Origin: Anaerolineae bacterium
GTDB lineage: Bacteria > Chloroflexota > Anaerolineae > E26-bin7
Assembly: GCA_029933115.1 (NCBI GenBank)
Contig: JAOZOT010000216.1
Span: forward strand, 1 to 6,231
Length of the DNA: 6,231 bases
Direction: 5' to 3'
Of this stretch, positions 4,223 through 6,231 are shown one piece after another. The notes under the pieces were generated by a model. The model was given only the letters and a program-made list of their open reading frames with translations. It made no database searches and was not told the origin of the DNA. Each line of letters begins with the position of its first letter. Within the stretch, counting starts at the first letter, position 1. The translations under genes were made by a program, and so were the position numbers.

Positions 4223-6231
4223 ATGGACAAGATATTCAACCCTACCAGTATCGTCGTCATTGGGGTCTCTGAGCGCCCCACCAACATGGGCCGGAACATC
4301 ATGGCCAACTTGCTGGACTTTGGCTACGGAGGTGAAATCTACGCCGTCGGTCCGAGAGGAGGGGTCGTCTTCGGCCACCGCATCCGTACCTCGGTAGAAG
4401 AACTGCCCCGGGGGATTGACCTGGCCGTGATCTTGACCCCGGCTCACACCGTGCCCGATTTGGTGGACGCCTGCGGGCGACGAGGCATCCGTCGGGTGGT
4501 GATCGAATCGGGGGGCTTTGGCGAATTCTCGGCCGAGGGGCGGAGGCTGAGCGAGAAACTGCGCGCCGCAGCCCGCAAATGGGACATCCGCTTCGTAGGC
4601 CCCAACTGCATCAGCGTCATCAACATGAACGGCGGAGTCTGCCTGCCATTCGTCCGCCTCCAACGCCACACCCTCAAAAAGGGGCGGGTTTCGATTGTAT
4701 CGCAGAGCGGAGGGATTACCATCGTCTACGCCAATCTCTTTTCCTACGCCGGGCTGGGCATCAGCAAAGCCGTCAGCATGGGCAACAAGCTGGACCTGGA
4801 CGAGACGGACTATCTGGCCTATCTGCTGGAAGACGAAGAGACCGACATCATCTGCCTTCACCTGGAGAGCATCAAAGATGGCCGACGGTTGATGGAGCTG
4901 GCCTGCTCCTCGCCCAAACCGATCCTCCTGCACAAGACCAACGTCGGGCGGGCCAGCGCCCACATCGCCCAATCGCACACGGCCGCCCTGGCCAACGACG
5001 ACCGCATCGTGAGTGCGGCCGCCCGGCAGGCGGGGATGATCCGCGCCCGGAACTTTCGCACCACGGTCAATTACGCCAAGGGGCTCTCCCTGCCGCCGGT
5101 GAAAGGCAACTCCCTGGTCGCCATCTCCCGCTCCGGCGGGCGGGCCGTGGTCGCCGCCGACGTGGCCGCAGCCTTCGGCTTCGACCTCTATCCCCTCCCC
5201 CACGAGTTCCGGGAAAAGGTGAAAAGCTTCTTCCGGGCCAAGGTCATCGAGCCCACCAACCCCCTGGACCTGGGTGACCTCTTCGACTTCAGGATTTATG
5301 TCAACATCCTGGAGGAGTGCCTGAAGATGGAAGAGGTGGACGCAGTGCTCATGGCTCACGCCTACAGCGGCCTTCTGGAGCGCAAGCCCACTCACCGCCT
5401 GACCCACGCCGTGCGGGAATTGGCCGCAAAATACAACAAGCCGGTCGCTCTGTGCCCCTTCTCCGAGGGCGAAGAGGTCCTCTCCCTCAAGGAGGCGCTG
5501 GACTACCCCCTCTTCAGTGAGATCGAAGAAGCCGTGGAAGCCCTGGCCGTCTCCCGCGACTACTACCGGGCGCGGAAACGCGGAAAGGCGGAAGGCGCGG
5601 AAAGGCCCATCTCCCCTCTGCGCCCCAAGGATGAATTCCAACGCATCCTGACCTCCCCTCAGGGGAATGGTGCTCTGATGATCCACCAGGCCCTGGAAAT
5701 ATGCCAAAGCTACGGCATCCCGGTGGCCGGGTGGGCCACGGCCTCCGGCCCCGAGGAGGCGGTGGCAGCAGCGGCGAGACTGGGCTACCCGCTGGCCCTT
5801 AAGGTCCTCTCCCCCCGCCTCTCCCACAAGTCGGACGTGGGCGGGATCGCGTTGGGCATCGAAGACGAGGAGGGCTTGAAACGAGCCTGCGCAGAGATGC
5901 TGAGCCGGGTACAGTCAGCAGCGCCCGACGCTCCCCTCGAGGGCTTTTTGCTCCAGAGGATGGTCTACGGCGGCCGGGAGGTGATCCTGGGCGGCAAACG
6001 GGACCCCAGCTTTGGGCCGGTGGTGATGTTCGGGTTGGGCGGCGTATATGTGGAGGTGTTTGACGACGTGGCCTTCCGCGTGGCTCCCCTCACCCGGCGA
6101 GACGCCGAAGAGATGGTCGCCGAGGTGAAGGGCAGCCGCCTCCTGCGCGGCGTCCGTGGGGAAAAGCCCTCAGACGTGGAAGCAGTGGTGGATTGCCTGC
6201 TCAGGCTCTCGCAGCTCCTGCAAGACTTTCC
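4223..6231 (+). CDS. ADP/NDP-forming acyl-CoA synthetase, fused subunits (3' partial)
   Basis: The first 669 codons of an acyl-CoA synthetase (NDP-forming; acetate-CoA ligase, ADP-forming, family), cut by the window edge. About 30-40 residues are missing if it has the usual length near 700. These cytoplasmic enzymes interconvert acyl-CoA + ADP + Pi and acid + ATP + CoA through a phosphohistidine. Order of parts: CoA-binding Rossmann domain (about 5-130; SIVVIGVSERP from 9), succinyl-CoA-synthetase-like domain with SQSGG (160-164) and phosphohistidine His252 in SHTAALA, third domain with SRSGG (302-306) and NPLDLGD (346-352), linker (about 447-470), then the ATP-grasp half (about 480 on) with HKSDVGG (535-541). 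The usual SHTG is SHTA here. ATG 4223 fits the family start (DKIFNPTSIVVIG); only a weak GGA/AAAG precedes it. Acid substrate unknown. Confidence 0.88.
   Translation, partial: MDKIFNPTSIVVIGVSERPTNMGRNIMANLLDFGYGGEIYAVGPRGGVVFGHRIRTSVEELPRGIDLAVILTPAHTVPDLVDACGRRGIRRVVIESGGFGEFSAEGRRLSEKLRAAARKWDIRFVGPNCISVINMNGGVCLPFVRLQRHTLKKGRVSIVSQSGGITIVYANLFSYAGLGISKAVSMGNKLDLDETDYLAYLLEDEETDIICLHLESIKDGRRLMELACSSPKPILLHKTNVGRASAHIAQSHTAALANDDRIVSAAARQAGMIRARNFRTTVNYAKGLSLPPVKGNSLVAISRSGGRAVVAADVAAAFGFDLYPLPHEFREKVKSFFRAKVIEPTNPLDLGDLFDFRIYVNILEECLKMEEVDAVLMAHAYSGLLERKPTHRLTHAVRELAAKYNKPVALCPFSEGEEVLSLKEALDYPLFSEIEEAVEALAVSRDYYRARKRGKAEGAERPISPLRPKDEFQRILTSPQGNGALMIHQALEICQSYGIPVAGWATASGPEEAVAAAARLGYPLALKVLSPRLSHKSDVGGIALGIEDEEGLKRACAEMLSRVQSAAPDAPLEGFLLQRMVYGGREVILGGKRDPSFGPVVMFGLGGVYVEVFDDVAFRVAPLTRRDAEEMVAEVKGSRLLRGVRGEKPSDVEAVVDCLLRLSQLLQDF
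5571..5603 (+). repeat. Four-copy 8-nt tandem repeat encoding the interdomain linker
   Basis: CGCGGAAA occurs at 5571-5578, 5579-5586 and 5596-5603, with a degenerate copy GGCGGAAG at 5587-5594 and one extra G at 5595. The unit is not a multiple of three, so each copy is read in a different frame and yields the charged run A450-R-K-R-G-K-A-E-G-A-E-R461. This lies exactly between the CoA-ligase half and the ATP-grasp half of the acyl-CoA synthetase, where length changes should be tolerated. Confidence 0.7.

Noticed and set aside
4579..5277. 232-codon + strand frame inside the acyl-CoA synthetase
   Set aside because: The translation is rich in Arg, Pro, Gly and His, typical of an out-of-frame reading of GC-rich coding sequence, and the overlapping frame carries the conserved motifs.
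4166..5827. 553-codon open frame on the - strand opposite the acyl-CoA synthetase
   Set aside because: It is antisense to a gene with clear motifs throughout; its translation has no recognisable domain. Long antisense open frames are expected opposite high-GC genes with biased third positions.

Overview
The window holds five protein-coding genes, all on the + strand: four closely packed genes (121-4097), then a 125-base gap, then a fifth gene that runs off the right edge. The sequence is GC-rich (roughly 60%, estimated by eye). The protein styles (a two-subunit-fused NDP-forming acyl-CoA synthetase, a sucrose-phosphate-synthase-like GT4, a Bem46-like hydrolase and a CrtQ/HpnB-like membrane GT2) recall Chloroflexota, for example Anaerolineae. 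That placement is a guess from protein flavour; no rRNA or other marker supports it.

Layout. Bases 1-120 are a leader with no gene but a very good sigma70-type promoter (TTGACA, 17-bp spacer, TGT-TACTAT). Bases 121-1428 encode a GT4 glycosyltransferase of the sucrose-phosphate/sucrose synthase group. Bases 1459-2247 encode an alpha/beta hydrolase with a complete catalytic triad. Bases 2263-2922 encode a PlsY-fold membrane acyltransferase whose first active-site motif is altered. Bases 2919-4097 encode a membrane-anchored GT2 glycosyltransferase, coupled to the PlsY-like gene by an ATGA overlap. Gaps between these four genes are 30, 15 and -4 bases, so they look like one operon driven by the promoter at 65-93. 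Bases 4223-6231 hold the first 669 codons of an ADP/NDP-forming acyl-CoA synthetase; the end is outside the window.

How they may work together. Two glycosyltransferases, one membrane acyltransferase-like protein and a hydrolase suggest synthesis or remodelling of a membrane glycolipid or acylated glycoside. This is inference: no substrate can be read from the sequence. The most interesting points are the PlsY-like protein, in which the motif-1 Ser and Arg and the C-terminal Asn of canonical PlsY appear replaced although the GHxF and GGKG motifs remain, and a four-copy 8-nt repeat that encodes the linker between the two halves of the acyl-CoA synthetase. No RNA genes, CRISPR arrays, insertion sequences or clear rho-independent terminators were seen.
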